From Trema orientale (Eukaryota; Streptophyta; Magnoliopsida; Rosales; Cannabaceae), in the NCBI GenBank assembly GCA_002914845.1, contig JXTC01000006.1, positions 1,007,731 to 1,071,730 of the forward strand: DNA of 64,000 bases. The letters are read 5' to 3'. Made by a program: the position numbers and the translations under genes. Position 1 is the first letter of the stretch. Every line of letters starts with the position of its first letter. This document shows, piece after piece, positions 24,860 through 37,504 of this stretch. The notes below the pieces were generated by a model, which worked only from the letters and a program-made list of their open reading frames with translations, did not search any database and had not been told where the DNA came from.

Positions 24860-27800
24860 ATAAAACAATCTAAACGGTTTTCTGTTTTCTTTTAAAGATT
24901 ATAAAAAAAAAAAAAGACCTTTTTATTTATTATTTTTAAGATTATACTTTATATTTATTATTTTTGATTTGGAGAATCCTAGTTAACAAATTACACTAAA
25001 AAGATAAAAGATGGACTAGTTCAGATAATGTTTGTGTAAGTGCATGACAATACATCAATTAGAGAGAGTTGCACATTTTTCTTGAAGAATGTAGTATTTA
25101 ACATTATTTTCATTTATATTAGACAATTGTTTTTTGAAATAATTTCAATTTTATACCTTGCGGTTTAATTGTTTGTTCAAGTTATATATTGCAATTTTTT
25201 TTTAATAAATACTGTCTTTCAGATTTTATATTTGTGACAAAATTTATATTCTTTCATAGTTAAATACCAATATTAACCACTGAATTTACAAAAATAGGCT
25301 TTGGAAATTTAAAATACATATATATATTTGAAATTAACTCAAATCTAAAACAAAATTAAAATTAATTGCTAAGTAAAAATATATTAGAAAATTCAAAAAA
25401 TAAAAGAATTGATTAAAAATAACTCATGAGATAGTAATTTTAATTGAGTTTTAAGTGTAAATTAATTTTTAAGTTTATGTGCTTAATTTAGAAGATTATT
25501 TGGGTATTTGTCTACGCTCAAAATATACTAGCGGCTATCGCAGTATAGATTAAGGTGTTGATCCCACAAAGGAGTAAATCAACAATAAAAAATAAAAAAA
25601 ATTGAAAATAAAAATAAACTGAGCAATAAATTAAAATAATCACAAAATAATAAATAAAATTACCAATAAGAGAAAACAAGGCTTCAAGATTCACCTAATT
25701 GTTCGCCTAACTGTTACCAACTTTGATTCCTATTTATCACTCAATTATATGTTTCACATCCTAAACACATAACTGGAAAATATAGCAATTACGAACAAAT
25801 ATTAATCTAAAGTATTCAATATAAGAAATTCTTTCAATTAACACCAAAATTAATCTATCTTACTAGTTATCTAAGATCGACAATATATCACAAAGACAAT
25901 ACTGCAGTAAAAGATCAACTAATAAAATAAATAATATTATAATCTAATTTAAATCATCACATAAAGAAAGCATGACTGAATTTATATGAGAAACTAGAAA
26001 ATAATATATTGAAACTAAAAATATTGAAGAATTTAACAAACCAAATTTATAAGCGTTGAAGCACTCTCAGGAATCAAAGCTGGAAAACAGAAAAACTACA
26101 CAACTAAGATTATCTCTTTAGCCTCTCTAAAAACTAGCCTGACATTTCACTCATCTCTCACTCTCTCTCTAGAAAAAAGTAGAGTTTTCTCTCTCAAAAT
26201 CAGTGTCTTTTTCTTCTCTCACATTCTGGCTATTTATAGCTGAGATTGGAGTGTTGTGTAAGTCTCCACGTTTCTAAAAGTGGCTTCTGATTGGTCATGT
26301 GATGTGTAAAACTCACACACTTCCATCTTCCTTTTTTTCTTTCTCTTTCTCTCTCTCTCTCTTCCCCACATTGGGCTGTGATCCCATGCGGCTGAAAATG
26401 GTAAGCTTGGCACGAAACTCGCACTTCATTGGACGTTTCAAAAGGCTGACTTGAGTTGCTGACATGGTGGCTTTTAAATGGACACAAGACCGGGTGTACG
26501 AGAGCCGCGAAGTACTGAATCCGGCACGGCCTGAAGGCTGCTGACGACGCGGGGCCCAGCTGTCCCCCAGCTTGCACGCACACCTGCTCCCGCGTGTCGT
26601 CCACGTGCGCACCTGATGCATTTTGATCACGATCCGACGGCTGAGATCGTTCCTTCCCACTCATGCGACTGTTTCACTCCTTTTTCCGATTTCTTTTTCT
26701 TTTATTTAAATCTAAATCAAAATAAAACTAATATTAAATCAAAATAAATCCTAATCATATTTAAATTCAAAATAAATAATCTAAATACTAAAACTCAAAA
26801 ATAAATAGATAAATAAACTCATATCCTAAAATTAAATCTAAAATTATGTAAAATTCAATAAAATTAAATCTAAATAATTAAGCTAAACTAAAAATAAAAT
26901 AACTTAAATTATCTAAAGATTACACTAAAAATACTCAAAAATACACAAAATATATAAGTAAAAGAACCTAAATGACTCTATTTTCATAGAGTTATCAGTA
27001 ATTTAGAGGTCAAAATAGATGTTTGACACAAAAAAGATAAAGAAAAATGTTTATAATAATCAAAATATAAGGTACAAATTGATTAAATATTCAAATGGAA
27101 TGTATAAAAAAGTAACTAACCCTAAATTACACATAATATACGTTAAAAATGAGTAAATATTAAAAAGTTTTAAGGAAAAAACTATAAATGATAGAAAGAT
27201 AAACTACTCGGATATATATAAATTCAGTTGAAGGAAGGAAAAAAAAAATAGTTGATAAAATGAAAATATAGTTGAAAATATGTAAGTGTATTAAACGTGT
27301 ATAATTATAAGTTTTTGGTGAAAAGTGCGAGTATTTTTACTACTGTATATTTAAAAATATATACCCAAGTGTATAATAGAAGTGTGATGAACAATACTAA
27401 AGACACAAAATTTAGACGCAAAAATTGCACTTGATAATGTGACATACCTTTTATTTTTAATTTTTTTTTAAGAAAAGAATGTGACATACTTTTTAATCAC
27501 CCCATACATATAAGGTATGGTCTTAGTTTGAACAAATATAAGTGGTTAAATACATGTCACGTTAATAAGTATAACTTTTTTTAGTGTAACTTTTGTGCGT
27601 TATATCATAACTTCATAAGTTATGTTTGTTGCATAGGGACAAAGGCAGTATAGGACCAATGGGGGCAAAGCCCCCACTAGATTTTTTTTGGCATTTATAA
27701 TTTTACATATATTTTTTCAAAATTTTGAGTTTTGTTAGTAAAATTTTCTATGAAGCAACCATTTTTTTTTATTTGCAATTGTTTTTTTTTTTCTTTTTTC

Positions 27801-28013
27801 GAAAAAAAAAAAGGAAATTGAAGTTATATCCCGTCTCGATAATTAAACCTTTAATCATGTTTCTAGTAGTTCCAAATTTTAAAGTTCAACTAATTAAGTC
27901 CAATAACAACGCATATTTTTCAGCAAAATAACTACACTCATTGTTGACGAGGAATTTATATAAAGCAAAACAACTATTGCTTCATTTTGTTTTTATAATA
28001 ATAATAATAATAG
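24860..28013. other. AT-rich intergenic DNA with an LTR-type fossil and a GC island
   Basis: From about 25500 to 27000 the sequence has features seen in worn LTR-type elements of plants. ACTAGCGGCTATCGCAGTATAG and GTTGATCCCACAAAGGAG stand on the left, and TATTTATAGCTGAGA near 26230 suggests a promoter-like or terminal region. It is non-coding and looks old. Inside it, 26390-26660 is unusually GC-rich for this window. Other parts are A/T-rich low-complexity DNA without a gene. Near 27660 GGGGGCAAAGCCCCC forms a perfect short hairpin of a type seen in plant repeats. Confidence 0.35.
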
Positions 28014-28468
28014 TATAAAACGTCATAAAAAAAAACACTGTATTTCATTTTTTAACGAAACCTCATGTGTTTTAAGAAATATAAAAAAAGCCCCTTAAAT
28101 TTGATTTTTTATTTTAGAAGCCTTGTAATTTGACTATATTTGAAATCCGACCTTCTCATATAAAATAAATTTGGAAAAATTCATAAAAATGGCAAAATTA
28201 CCTTACTGGACCTAGGTTTATATTATATTTTTACTTTGTGTATGGATACATAGATAATTATTTGAAAACTATTTTATCACTTATGAGGTTATTTGAAAAA
28301 TCGAAATGTTGTTTGAAAATTAGTATAAACAATTCTTGTAATATTATATTTTTACAAGGCCTTTTGTAATAAAAAATCTAGTTCAAAAGGATTTTTCTAC
28401 ATTTCTTAAAACACATAGGATTTCATAAAAAAATTATAAAATACAAGGTCATTTTACGACGTTTTAAT
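28014..28468. mobile_element. MITE-like element with AAAACGTC terminal repeats
   Basis: The left arm runs TATAAAACGTCATAAAAA, CACTGTATTTCATTTTTT, then CATGTGTTTTAAGAAATATA. The reverse complement of the right arm reads TTAAAACGTCGTAAAATGAC, CTTGTATTTTATAA, then TATGTGTTTTAAGAAATGTA. The arms are thus inverted repeats of at least 90 bases with mismatches. The interior is AT-rich and non-coding. Confidence 0.7.
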
Positions 28469-30715
28469 AAAAAAAAAAAAAGTCATTCTCCAATAATGTT
28501 ATAGAAAAGGAATCTTAATTATCATGTCTATTTTATGAAATTACTTAAATTAAATACTCATATTCAATCATCGCTGAATGTTTTCGAGCAGTGTCAATCA
28601 TAGAACAAGAGAGAAGAATTATTTGCAAAACTGTATTCAACTGGGTTATACACATTCAACCATTACTGAGTACAAAACTAAAAGACCCATTTCTCAAAAA
28701 GAAAAAAAAAATCCCTCTTTTATTTATTTAATTTATTTTTTTTGTCTTAACTAATAACCTACTTAAAGAAATTTCTAGCTCCGTTCTTGTTGGTGCGTGT
28801 GACCATGATTTGGATAAAGATTATACTAGTATTATGTTTGATATTATTTTGGATTGAAATAAATGATCAAACAAAAGGAATAGTCTCATGTGAATGAAAA
28901 AAGTAATCCCATTAAAAAGTGTAGGATTACTATTTTCACACGTAATATTAGTAGGCTCTAGGATCTATGCTATCTAAAATCACTAACTACAGTAAAATCT
29001 CTATAAATGAATTTCCATCTCCAATTTTCTACAGATTATCAATGGACTCAGATATATTCAACAATTCTTAATCTATCAATTTAGCATAAATGATTTAGGG
29101 TTTCTGTTTGATTTATTTATAATCTTAATATTATCTAACATATGAAATTAAAGAATGATATTCAAGAAACATCTACTAAATCAATCTCAAGGTCAAGTTC
29201 TAAGAGAAATAATATAGCTAAAAGACATCAACTGATGATGAAAACTGGAAAAAATAATTAAAGAAAAACAAAAGATAGAACATACTATTATTGACCATGA
29301 ATCTATATCTATAAAATAAAAAATAATGAAAAAAATGGTGGATCAATATTTTCAGGAACATTCAATGTACTATTTTAATTTTCTTGGAGACAAAAAAGTG
29401 AAACAAATAAATTAAAGATTGATCAATAGACATAGAGATGAGAGAAAGATGATTGAAGGAGATAGGGTGTACGATTTCTCCTAGATTTAAATAATTGTCC
29501 TTTTTTGTCATATTTTTAATTGATGGAGTGTCTTAATATTAGTAAGTATAGTCCCCATAGGGATTATATATACACCCCAACTATGCATAAAGGTATCTCG
29601 TTGATCAATAAAATGACTATAAGAGACAATTTAAGAAAGAAAAAAAAAAAAACAGCACTCCCATCTTCATCTCTCTTTTTCTTTCTTTTTTTCTTTTTTT
29701 TTTCAATTTTGCAGGAATGTTTTCATTCAAAATTCTCTTCTATCTTTTAGCTTATTCTTTTTTTAAATTTTTTTTATGCGTGATTCATCTCCTGCAGTTC
29801 TATTTTTTTTATTTTATATAATCTCTTTAATATTAAATTAAAGCAAAGGAAGTGAAATTTCTTTGCTTTATCTTTTTAATTTCCCAATATCTTGTATTTT
29901 ATTTCCTCGTGTTAATTGTTTGTTTCTCTTATAATTTTGTTCAATGATTCAATCATTTCAACCTAAAAATTAAGTTACTAATTTGTTTTAGATCATGGAT
30001 TTGTAAGGAAAAAAGTTAACTTTAGGGTGTTTGGGGTGCTTTTAATATGACTTTTTATTTCTTGTCCTGACTTATCTTCTTATTTATTTTAAGGGTGTTT
30101 TAATAATTGTGTGGATTCAAATATAGCTCACTATATGAGTGTCTATATATATATTTATTATTTATCTGTTTCATAGTAATAAAGCTAATATTCTTTTGTT
30201 TTGGCACAAATATTTTCTACGTGGCATCAATCTTGCATTGACCATGCAAAGCACCGAAGAACTCACCCAAAAATAATAAAAGGGAAGAAATATTGGGCGT
30301 GTTTGATAGGTGTAATGATAACGGCGAGGAAAACTATGTAGTTTTTTGGTAATTATTGTCGTTTTGATATTAAGAGCTTCTTTCATGTAACTGAAAAAGA
30401 ATCGCATTTTCAAAGTGGACAGTATTACTAAGCTCATTGAACTTTGGTCAAATTGGCCTTCATCTAAGTAAGGACTATTCATCACTTCGGTGGAATCCAC
30501 CAAAAGAATTGCGATCATTTTGTGACTAGTAAGGAAAATTTAGAACAAATTCTTTCTTTGATTCCTTGGTGGAAAAATGAGATCATTGTGTTCAATGCTG
30601 AAAATGAAGACTTAACCCACTTGAATTATGTTCCAAATTAAAACCACAAATTCCAATTTATTTTGTTTTCCCATTTCATTAGAGCTTACTTGCCAATATT
30701 CCTATTTTTCGGTTT
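28469..30715. other. AT-rich intergenic DNA
   Basis: No gene is supported. Around 29530-29640 there is a TATATATACACCCC phrase followed by TTGATCAATAAAA, which could be a worn LTR piece, but ends could not be defined. The remainder is low-complexity A/T sequence. Confidence 0.5.
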
Positions 30716-30917
30716 CACACAGATTTTCTCAAACAACAAGTTAAAAACATTTATACTCTTCGCTTTTTAAAAACCAAAAAAAAAAAAAAGGGTCGCCAAA
30801 TAAGCCCTTAGTTTTTCACACAGATTTTCTCAAACAACAAGTTAAAAACATTTATACTCTTCGCTTTTTAAAAACCAAAAAAAAAAAAAAGGGTCGCCAA
30901 ATAAGCCCTTAGTTTTT
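30716..30917. repeat. perfect 101-base tandem duplication
   Basis: The 101-base unit starting CACACAGATTTTCTCAAAC is repeated head to tail without a visible difference, including a 14-base A run in both units. It lies in intergenic DNA about 800 bases from the epimerase stop codon, on its 3' side. Identity including the homopolymer length points to a very recent event or an assembly duplication. Confidence 0.9.
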
Positions 30918-31721
30918 TCTTTGATTCAATATGAGATTCACCAAGCTGGTTAAAAACTATTCTAAAACCACGGCAGAGCCTGCAATTGAGCAATAGAGTA
31001 CTAATAAGCTCCAAAATATGCAACTATTAGCCTTAATTAGCTGGCTCCTCCCTTTTTTCCCCCCTTCAAAAGAAGTCAAATTTAAAAAGAAAAAAAAAAT
31101 CTAGAGGAAAAGAAATAACCTCAAACAAACAGGAAAAGGAAGGCACAAAAATATTTATTTATATGGAAGTGATTCATCAGAGTTATGAAGATTTGAATAA
31201 CTGAATCCCTATTCAGGATATGGTATACAAACTATGCACGCAGCCGTCTCACCGCTTACTTGATCGCTTTTTCATTTTTTATTTTTTTTTTAATTTCACT
31301 CTCACAAAAGAGATATTGCAGGAAATGTCAGCAGAATTTGAAGACGATGATGATATGATCAATTTGCTGTTCAAACTCATGCCTGTTGTCTGCAAAAATG
31401 AAGATAAAAATGACAAGATTAATCAACTAAGGTAGTTAGACCACGACCACAATCGTGTTTACGATGCCTTCGGTCAGATGGATCTCACAACAACAATGAA
31501 AGCATATACATTTGTGAAATAATTCAGAGAAAACCTCGTAATAATCTACTCAACATCTTTCGTTTCTTCGTCAAAAATGGTCGACCTTTTTTCTTGAAAT
31601 CCAACCACAACAAGGAAACACATTTGAATATTCCATATATAAATTCCAATGAAGTGAAAAGGCAACATACACGGCAACGCAGAGATATTGTATCAGAAAT
31701 TAAAAGAAGATATCACAGACT

Positions 31722-34700
31722 TCAAGCTGCAACTGCTACAGGCCTTTTGGCGGTTTTGATTCCTCTTATAGCTGCAAGAAAATAAATTGATCATTGAACT
31801 CATCTCATCTAGATAAAAACAAAAGCTTTTCTTTTTTTTTTCCCCCCTTCTTTTTTTGGAGAAATAAATTTTCCGTGTGTTACATACCTTCAGCATAATC
31901 TTTAGCTCCAAAGACAGCAGAACCAGCAACAATAGCATTTGCTCCAGCCTCAATCACCTGCCAGCAAATAAGAACGTACAGTTGAGGCGTTACCAAAGGA
32001 GTTGGTCGAGCCATGACAGTAATTATTTTTGGAAGTTTACGGCTCAATAAATCAATGTTCTAGCATTCTGCCTTTTTCTCTTTGTGATTTAATTTGGATC
32101 TCATTAACAATAAAGAGACTATCAAAGATAATATGACTCCAGAAATTGTTCTAGGAGTCATATGGCTGAAGAAATACACCTATAACTTCATATGTGTTTA
32201 GACAGCCTTTTTGCTGAACGAGAATATTGTACACTTGGTGCTTAAAACAATATAGAAGTCTGCATAGTAACCACTGTGCCTTAGTTTTGTTAATTTTGTT
32301 TCACTGTTTAGTAACTACGTTAAAAGTTAAACAGACCACAGACCTTATATGCATTTGAAGGACCTACTCCACCATCCACTTCAATCCATGGATTCACTCC
32401 CTGCAATAACGTGATAAACAAAATTCCATCAACTAGTTAAATTAATATCAGACCTATAAATGGTCATTCAACAAATAAAAAGTTACCGTCAGCTGGAAGA
32501 TTATACCTTCTCTGCACACAATCTTCTCAACTCAGAAATTTTCTTTACTTGGCTCTCAATAAAGCTCTGTCCTCCAAAACCAGGGTTGACAGACATAATC
32601 AAGACCAGATCAACGACTGCAAAATGCAAAAAAGATGGACACTTTAGTTTGGATGATTGAAAATCAGATCGTATCATTTCAGTATTCGGTCTCTGGTTAA
32701 AAGCCCACATGAATTTTCATCCAACTAGTTTATGAATCTTTCACTCATTGTTATTCTGTATAATTAACAATAAAATTCGTTTGTTCACAAGCTACATTAA
32801 AAGAAAAAAAGTTACAGTCTACCTGTCTTTTAAATAAAGTCCATTATTTTGTAGACCCCCCCACCCCCCTCTCTTTTTTTTTCTCTTTGACGGAAGAAAA
32901 GGAGAGGAAAGGGAAGACCAGAGTGGTATCTCTTCCTGGGCGTGACTAAAGGAGCTCTCAAGTCCGCTAACGGGAATGTTCGCTGAGGACCTTCGGGCAG
33001 GCCTTACCCCATCAGGCAATGGAGCGCGCCACCCTAGCCCCACCGAATGTAGTTGCTATTAAAGCATGCACGTGGTGTAGGTGTGGGCACTCTACATCGG
33101 ACCTTAGGTTGGCAGGAAATAAGCTTTCACATTTAAAACTCTCGAAGGAGCTACCTAAGATTCGAACCCACGACCTTTACCTCCATTGACCACCACCTTA
33201 CCATCAAACCATCCTACTCGGTGGTATTTTGTAGAACTTGTTAATTCAAAGGAATGATATTCAACAGGCAAGACCTTTCGTACTTGTTCCAGCAACCCAA
33301 AAGTGGAAATTAAAGCACAAAAAAAAAAAAAGGTGGGGGTGCAGGGAGAAAAGCTCAAGTGGAGGTATCTGAAAAATAGAAACATAACAAAACAAGGAAA
33401 CAACTCACCATCAAGGACGTATTCTATTGTACTTAGAGGGGTACCAGGGTTTAGGACCACTCCAGCTTTAGCTCCCAGACTTTTAATCTGAAGATAGCAA
33501 AAATGTATAGTTGTCAAAAGTTAATGAATAGTAGCACCCAAAGAAGGAATCTCAAATAAGATTTTCTTGATGCATATCCAAACATAATATGGCATATTTT
33601 TTATTACCAGTCAAAGCTAAAGCAGACCAATGAACAATCTGTACTATTTTCCTGTGTCATAAAGCATTAAAATAGCCAACACACCAGCAAAATAAAAATC
33701 ATCTTCACTGCACTGTAAAACTTATGCTCGATACCACACCTTCAACCATTTCATCTAACAAGCATTTATAAGAATTTCTTTGTTGTTAAGAACCGTAGCC
33801 TAATCACAAACCAGAGACAGCAATAAAGAAAGTAGTCCACACAAGTAGAACATATGGCAGTGCATGGCTAAGATCTTTTCTTCGCATTTAAGAACGCATC
33901 CTATTTTACTCTTATGAATTCTTCAGTAGAGAAAATATCACAATCAAATTTCAGTGAAAAAAAATTGGGTATATCAATGTTCTTACATTAAACGTGATTC
34001 CAAGGAGCAAGAGAATCTTACTTGATTAATTGTTCGGTGCAAATGGATTGTAGAAGATTGTTCACAATGAACACTGACAATGTCGGCCCCAGCTTTGATA
34101 AAGTCTGGCACTCGCTGCTCAGGTTCCACAATCATCTGCACTTCAACATCACATTATAAAAGCTTGTTTGCAATTTAAATTTGTCCAGCCACTCAAAAAC
34201 AAAAAGACAAAATGATACCAAATGCACATCCAAAGGAAGGTCAGTCACAGGGCGCAAGGCATCAACCACAAGAGGTCCGATCGTTATGTTCGGAACAAAG
34301 CGGCCATCCATGACATCAACATGGATCCAATCACAGCCAGCCACCTCTACTGCTTTTACCTAAATTAAGCGTGAGCCAAATTGTAACATCCATGAACCTC
34401 AACAATAAAATGCAATTGAAATCAGCACATCCGGTAAAGGTATCAAACTAAGATTGCTACATTGGCATAATGGACGAAATACCAAAAAATTGAAACAAAT
34501 TAAGCAGTAGAGATTGTAGCCCATGTTAGCTATTCATACAGATATCCAAATGCCACTGTTTTCTAACTCAACAGAAACTAGAGGTATGATGACAAAGATC
34601 TAATACAGAAAAGTACCTGCTCTCCCAACTTTGCAAAGTTAGCAGAGAGAATAGACGGAGAAACAATGATATCACTTTTTGAGTACTTATCAACCCGAGC

Positions 34701-35917
34701 TGTAGCCTTCACTGTGGTCCTAAAAGTCTTCCTAAAATCACACAATAACATAAATAGAGTACATATCAGAATGAATATAAAGGAAATTCTCTGGAAATTC
34801 AAGTCAAATACGGTATGAGCAGGTAAAAGAAACTCAGGCCTACAGCATGCAGAGCTACAAACAGTATTAAATAAATAAACATTCACTAGCAAGTCCACAA
34901 AATCTTCTAGGAGAAAAGAAAATTAAAACATTTTCGGAAAATGAGCAGAACATATTGGGGAAAAGCCAGAAACACATATGGAATATGACCACAAAAACAA
35001 TCAAATAGGCATGTAACAATCAACGCCAACCAACAGTAAAATTGTGATAAGTGATTATAATATAGTCAGTGGCCATTTGAACATGCCAATCAGCGTTCCA
35101 GAAAATTCTCTCGGAATTCTATTCTAAGGTTGGGAATTCATCTATCTTCACCAGGGTTGAGGATTGTGAATTCGTAGACAACTAAGTCCAACACTTTAGT
35201 AGGCCTCTTTTCAATCCTCTCATCGATCAAGAGAAACCATTCAACAAATTGTAGAAGAGGATTTTAATACCATTGGAAATATTTCCAGCCATTCATCGTG
35301 TATTGTTTCACCCATCAAACCACAAGAATCAATAAAAAGAGAATAAGAAGGAAATAATCTCTCTGAACGGTTATGCCCAACATTTAGTGAGATTCATAGC
35401 AAGTAAATATCCATTCAACTTGCATCCAAACCATAATCAAACCTTTTGTTTTCCTTCTTTCATGGGGGGCATCACCAAAAAGTTCTGTTAGGTATATTAT
35501 CATAAACGTAAGGCACAAAGTTGAAGATATCAATTTGCCTAAGTCGAACATCTTAATCGGACAAGAACTATATTCTTCCACTGATTACAAAACACACCAA
35601 CACATTCACTCAATAATTTCACAACACAATATTAGAATTCGTGACAACACATATAAAATTCCGAAACTATATAACATTTCTGAACTGGGTTTTCTCATAA
35701 GACATAAAATTCGCCATTCCCAGTCTTCAAATCCAAAATATAACGAAAACCCAGAAAAAATTTCACAAGAAAAAAGCGCTATAAACGGAAAAAAACCATA
35801 CCTTGTGAAGGTAAACGAACTGGGTTGAGCAAGATTTTGCCATTGAAGCTTAAGACTCGAACCTAGCCCACTAATTTGGGACTGAAGAGTTGATGAACAC
35901 AATGAAGCAGCTGACAT
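31722..35917 (-). CDS. RPE: chloroplast ribulose-phosphate 3-epimerase (283 aa, nine exons)
   Basis: It interconverts ribulose-5-phosphate and xylulose-5-phosphate in the Calvin cycle and pentose-phosphate pathway. Exons are 35917-35802, 34731-34617, 34359-34219, 34135-34022, 33487-33409, 32616-32507, 32400-32344, 31957-31888 and 31771-31722. All borders are GT-AG and in frame. The N-terminus ([14 protein letters not shown], Ser-rich, no acidic residue) is a plastid transit peptide of roughly 45-50 residues. The TIM barrel starts at [10 protein letters not shown] (62-71). Metal and catalytic residues expected for the family are present: His90 and Asp92 (HVDVMDG), His147 (VSVHCE) and Asp234 (EVDGG). 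The phosphate loop NPGFGGQ (199-205) is intact. Two in-frame acceptors lie 12 bases apart at exon 2. Confidence 0.96.
32870..33225 (-). mobile_element. tRNA-derived SINE in intron 5 of the epimerase gene
   Basis: Read on the minus strand, the element begins near GAGTAGGATGGTTTGATGG, which serves as an A-box-like stretch. It carries GTGGGTTCGAATC (about 33159-33171), a near-perfect Pol III B box. A body of about 280 bases follows, with higher GC than the host intron, ending in a purine-rich AAAAAAAAGAGAGGGGGG tail. This order and size fit plant tRNA-derived SINEs. It lies in the same orientation as the gene, wholly within the intron between exons 5 and 6. Confidence 0.7.
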
Positions 35918-35926
35918 CTTTTACCT

Positions 35927-35934
<8 letters not shown>

Positions 35935-35964
<30 letters not shown>
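35935..35964. repeat. (CT)n microsatellite in the epimerase leader
   Basis: About 15 CT units (GA on the plus strand's complement is read as GAGA in the transcript) lying 18-47 bases upstream of the start codon, hence inside the 5'UTR. GA-rich leaders are frequent in plant nuclear genes for plastid proteins. Confidence 0.9.
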
Positions 35965-35965
<1 letters not shown>

Positions 35966-36100
35966 AGGGTTAAGGCTTTGAAAGTTTGGTGCTTTATTTC
36001 TTCTTTCTCCTACCACCACCAAATTTTTTTAACACTAGACTCAAAAAAAAAAAAAAAAAAAAAAAGTATCGGAGAAATTCAGGGAAAAATATGTGGTGAT

Positions 36101-36141
36101 GACACGTGTCGCCTCGGTATTGTTGTAGAGATTTGCTTATC
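36101..36141 (-). promoter_or_regulatory. G-box and I-box upstream of the epimerase gene
   Basis: A palindromic G-box, GACACGTGTC, lies at 36101-36110. An I-box GATAAG (CTTATC on the plus strand) lies at 36136-36141. They are 184-225 bases upstream of the start codon. Paired G- and I-boxes are the classic light-responsive unit of photosynthesis genes such as rbcS, which fits a Calvin-cycle enzyme. Confidence 0.6.
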
Positions 36142-36480
36142 TGAAATGGTTGGCGAGCGCTCCATTTTGCTGACCACCGAGTTGATGTAAAGGGGTTAAG
36201 GTAATGAAGTTGTCTAACGTCGCTGACGATTGTTTGATGATTTGGTTGTGTTAATAGGTTGGTTTTTTTGATCATTTCAGACCTCGATAGGATATACTTG
36301 GGGTATTATATATACACCTTTTCTTTTCTTTTCTTTTCTTTTTTTCGTGCTAACAAACTTAACAAAACATCAATTTTATGCGTGAATGTTACAGAAATTG
36401 ACTTCATTGTTTATGTCTACTAGTGTGGTTTCATTGCTACCAAAAGTATATGTATATCAATACACACGTTAGAATGATTA
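36142..36480. other. intergenic DNA upstream of the epimerase gene
   Basis: Mixed-composition DNA with a TCTTT-type tract near 36320-36345. No gene or defined element is seen. Confidence 0.4.
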
Positions 36481-36482
36481 GT

Positions 36483-37100
36483 GTTGGAGCATGTTGTGCA
36501 CGAATTTTACGACAGCTCGAGTGGTAGCGAGCTCGTTCGGAGCTTATCCAGCTCGAAATGTTCAAGTTATTTGAAGAAATTTAAACTTATTTAGAGCTGT
36601 TCAAGATCAAGTAAATCATTTTTGCTAGAAAAATGAGCATATCTTTAGTCTAAATAAACTGCTCGAATTCTGAAATATCTGCGAATAGTTTCGGAAAATC
36701 AGAATAAGATCTCTGCAAAATCGGATATTTCCAGATTTTATGTACTTTATTTGAATTAAATGTGAAATATTTATTTTATCTTACCTGCAAAGATCCTCTC
36801 TGTCTATAAATAAAAAAAAAAATCAGGTTAGAGAAATTGAGGGGATTCTCCTGTAATCAAAACTCTCAAGCTAATAACAGAGACGATAGTGGATGTAGGC
36901 ACTTTGTTTAAAAGGCTAAATCACTTTAAAAATCTTTGCATTTTTATTTTACTTGATTTTTTATTATTACTTTGAGATATCCTTATTGTACCAGTTTTTG
37001 ATATCAATAGAGTAGTTTTCCAAGAGTCAATGCACCATCAATGCTTCTACACATTTCTCCGTCTTGGGTCAAAATTGTGCGATCGTAGTGATTATCTGCA
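36483..37100 (+). mobile_element. putative Copia-type LTR fossil
   Basis: The stretch begins TGTTGGAGCATG. It contains CTGTCTATAAATAAA (promoter-like) and then CTCCTGTAATCAAAACTCTC, and carries GTGGATGTAGGCAC, a phrase typical of the downstream part of Copia LTRs in plants. No coding region of an element follows; the neighbouring DNA belongs to a CACTA transposon. It is best read as an old solo LTR or fragment; the right limit is uncertain. Confidence 0.4.
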
Positions 37101-37504
37101 AAGCACTTGGATACTTAAGTTAGTAAGCAATCAGAAGAGAAAAAATATAGATCGTACGATAAGTAGAAATGAACATATACCTGCGTAATATTAACTTTTC
37201 ATTGGCAAAATATTGGTGGGAAAAAAACCCAGGGATTTTTCTTGTAAATATTATTCAATATTATTTTTTAGGCGCCATTGTTTTTTAAGACAATTTTATT
37301 GAAATACATATATCGACGGGTTGTGTTTTTCCATCGGTGAATGTTATTTTCATTTTATTTAGAAAGTTAAAACGTCGTCTTTTTTAAAATCGTCATTTTG
37401 TAAATTACATGTATCGAGGGAATTAGGGACTCGTCAGTGAATGTTATTTTATAACCTAAGACCTAAACTTCTCTTTGTTGTCCCCTCCATATCCTTTTGC
37501 GCCG

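Noticed and set aside
26230-26664. 144- and 115-residue minus-strand frames as a gene
   Set aside because: No homologue or domain, overlapping frames of similar length, Arg/Glu repeats from a GA tract, and a repetitive setting.
31220-31785. Plus-strand frames downstream of the epimerase gene
   Set aside because: They overlap the antisense of the epimerase last exon and its 3' flank; no recognised protein and no splice partners.
33150-33225. A functional tRNA gene
   Set aside because: The B box is good, but the fold and anticodon arm of a tRNA are not present and the sequence continues as a SINE body.
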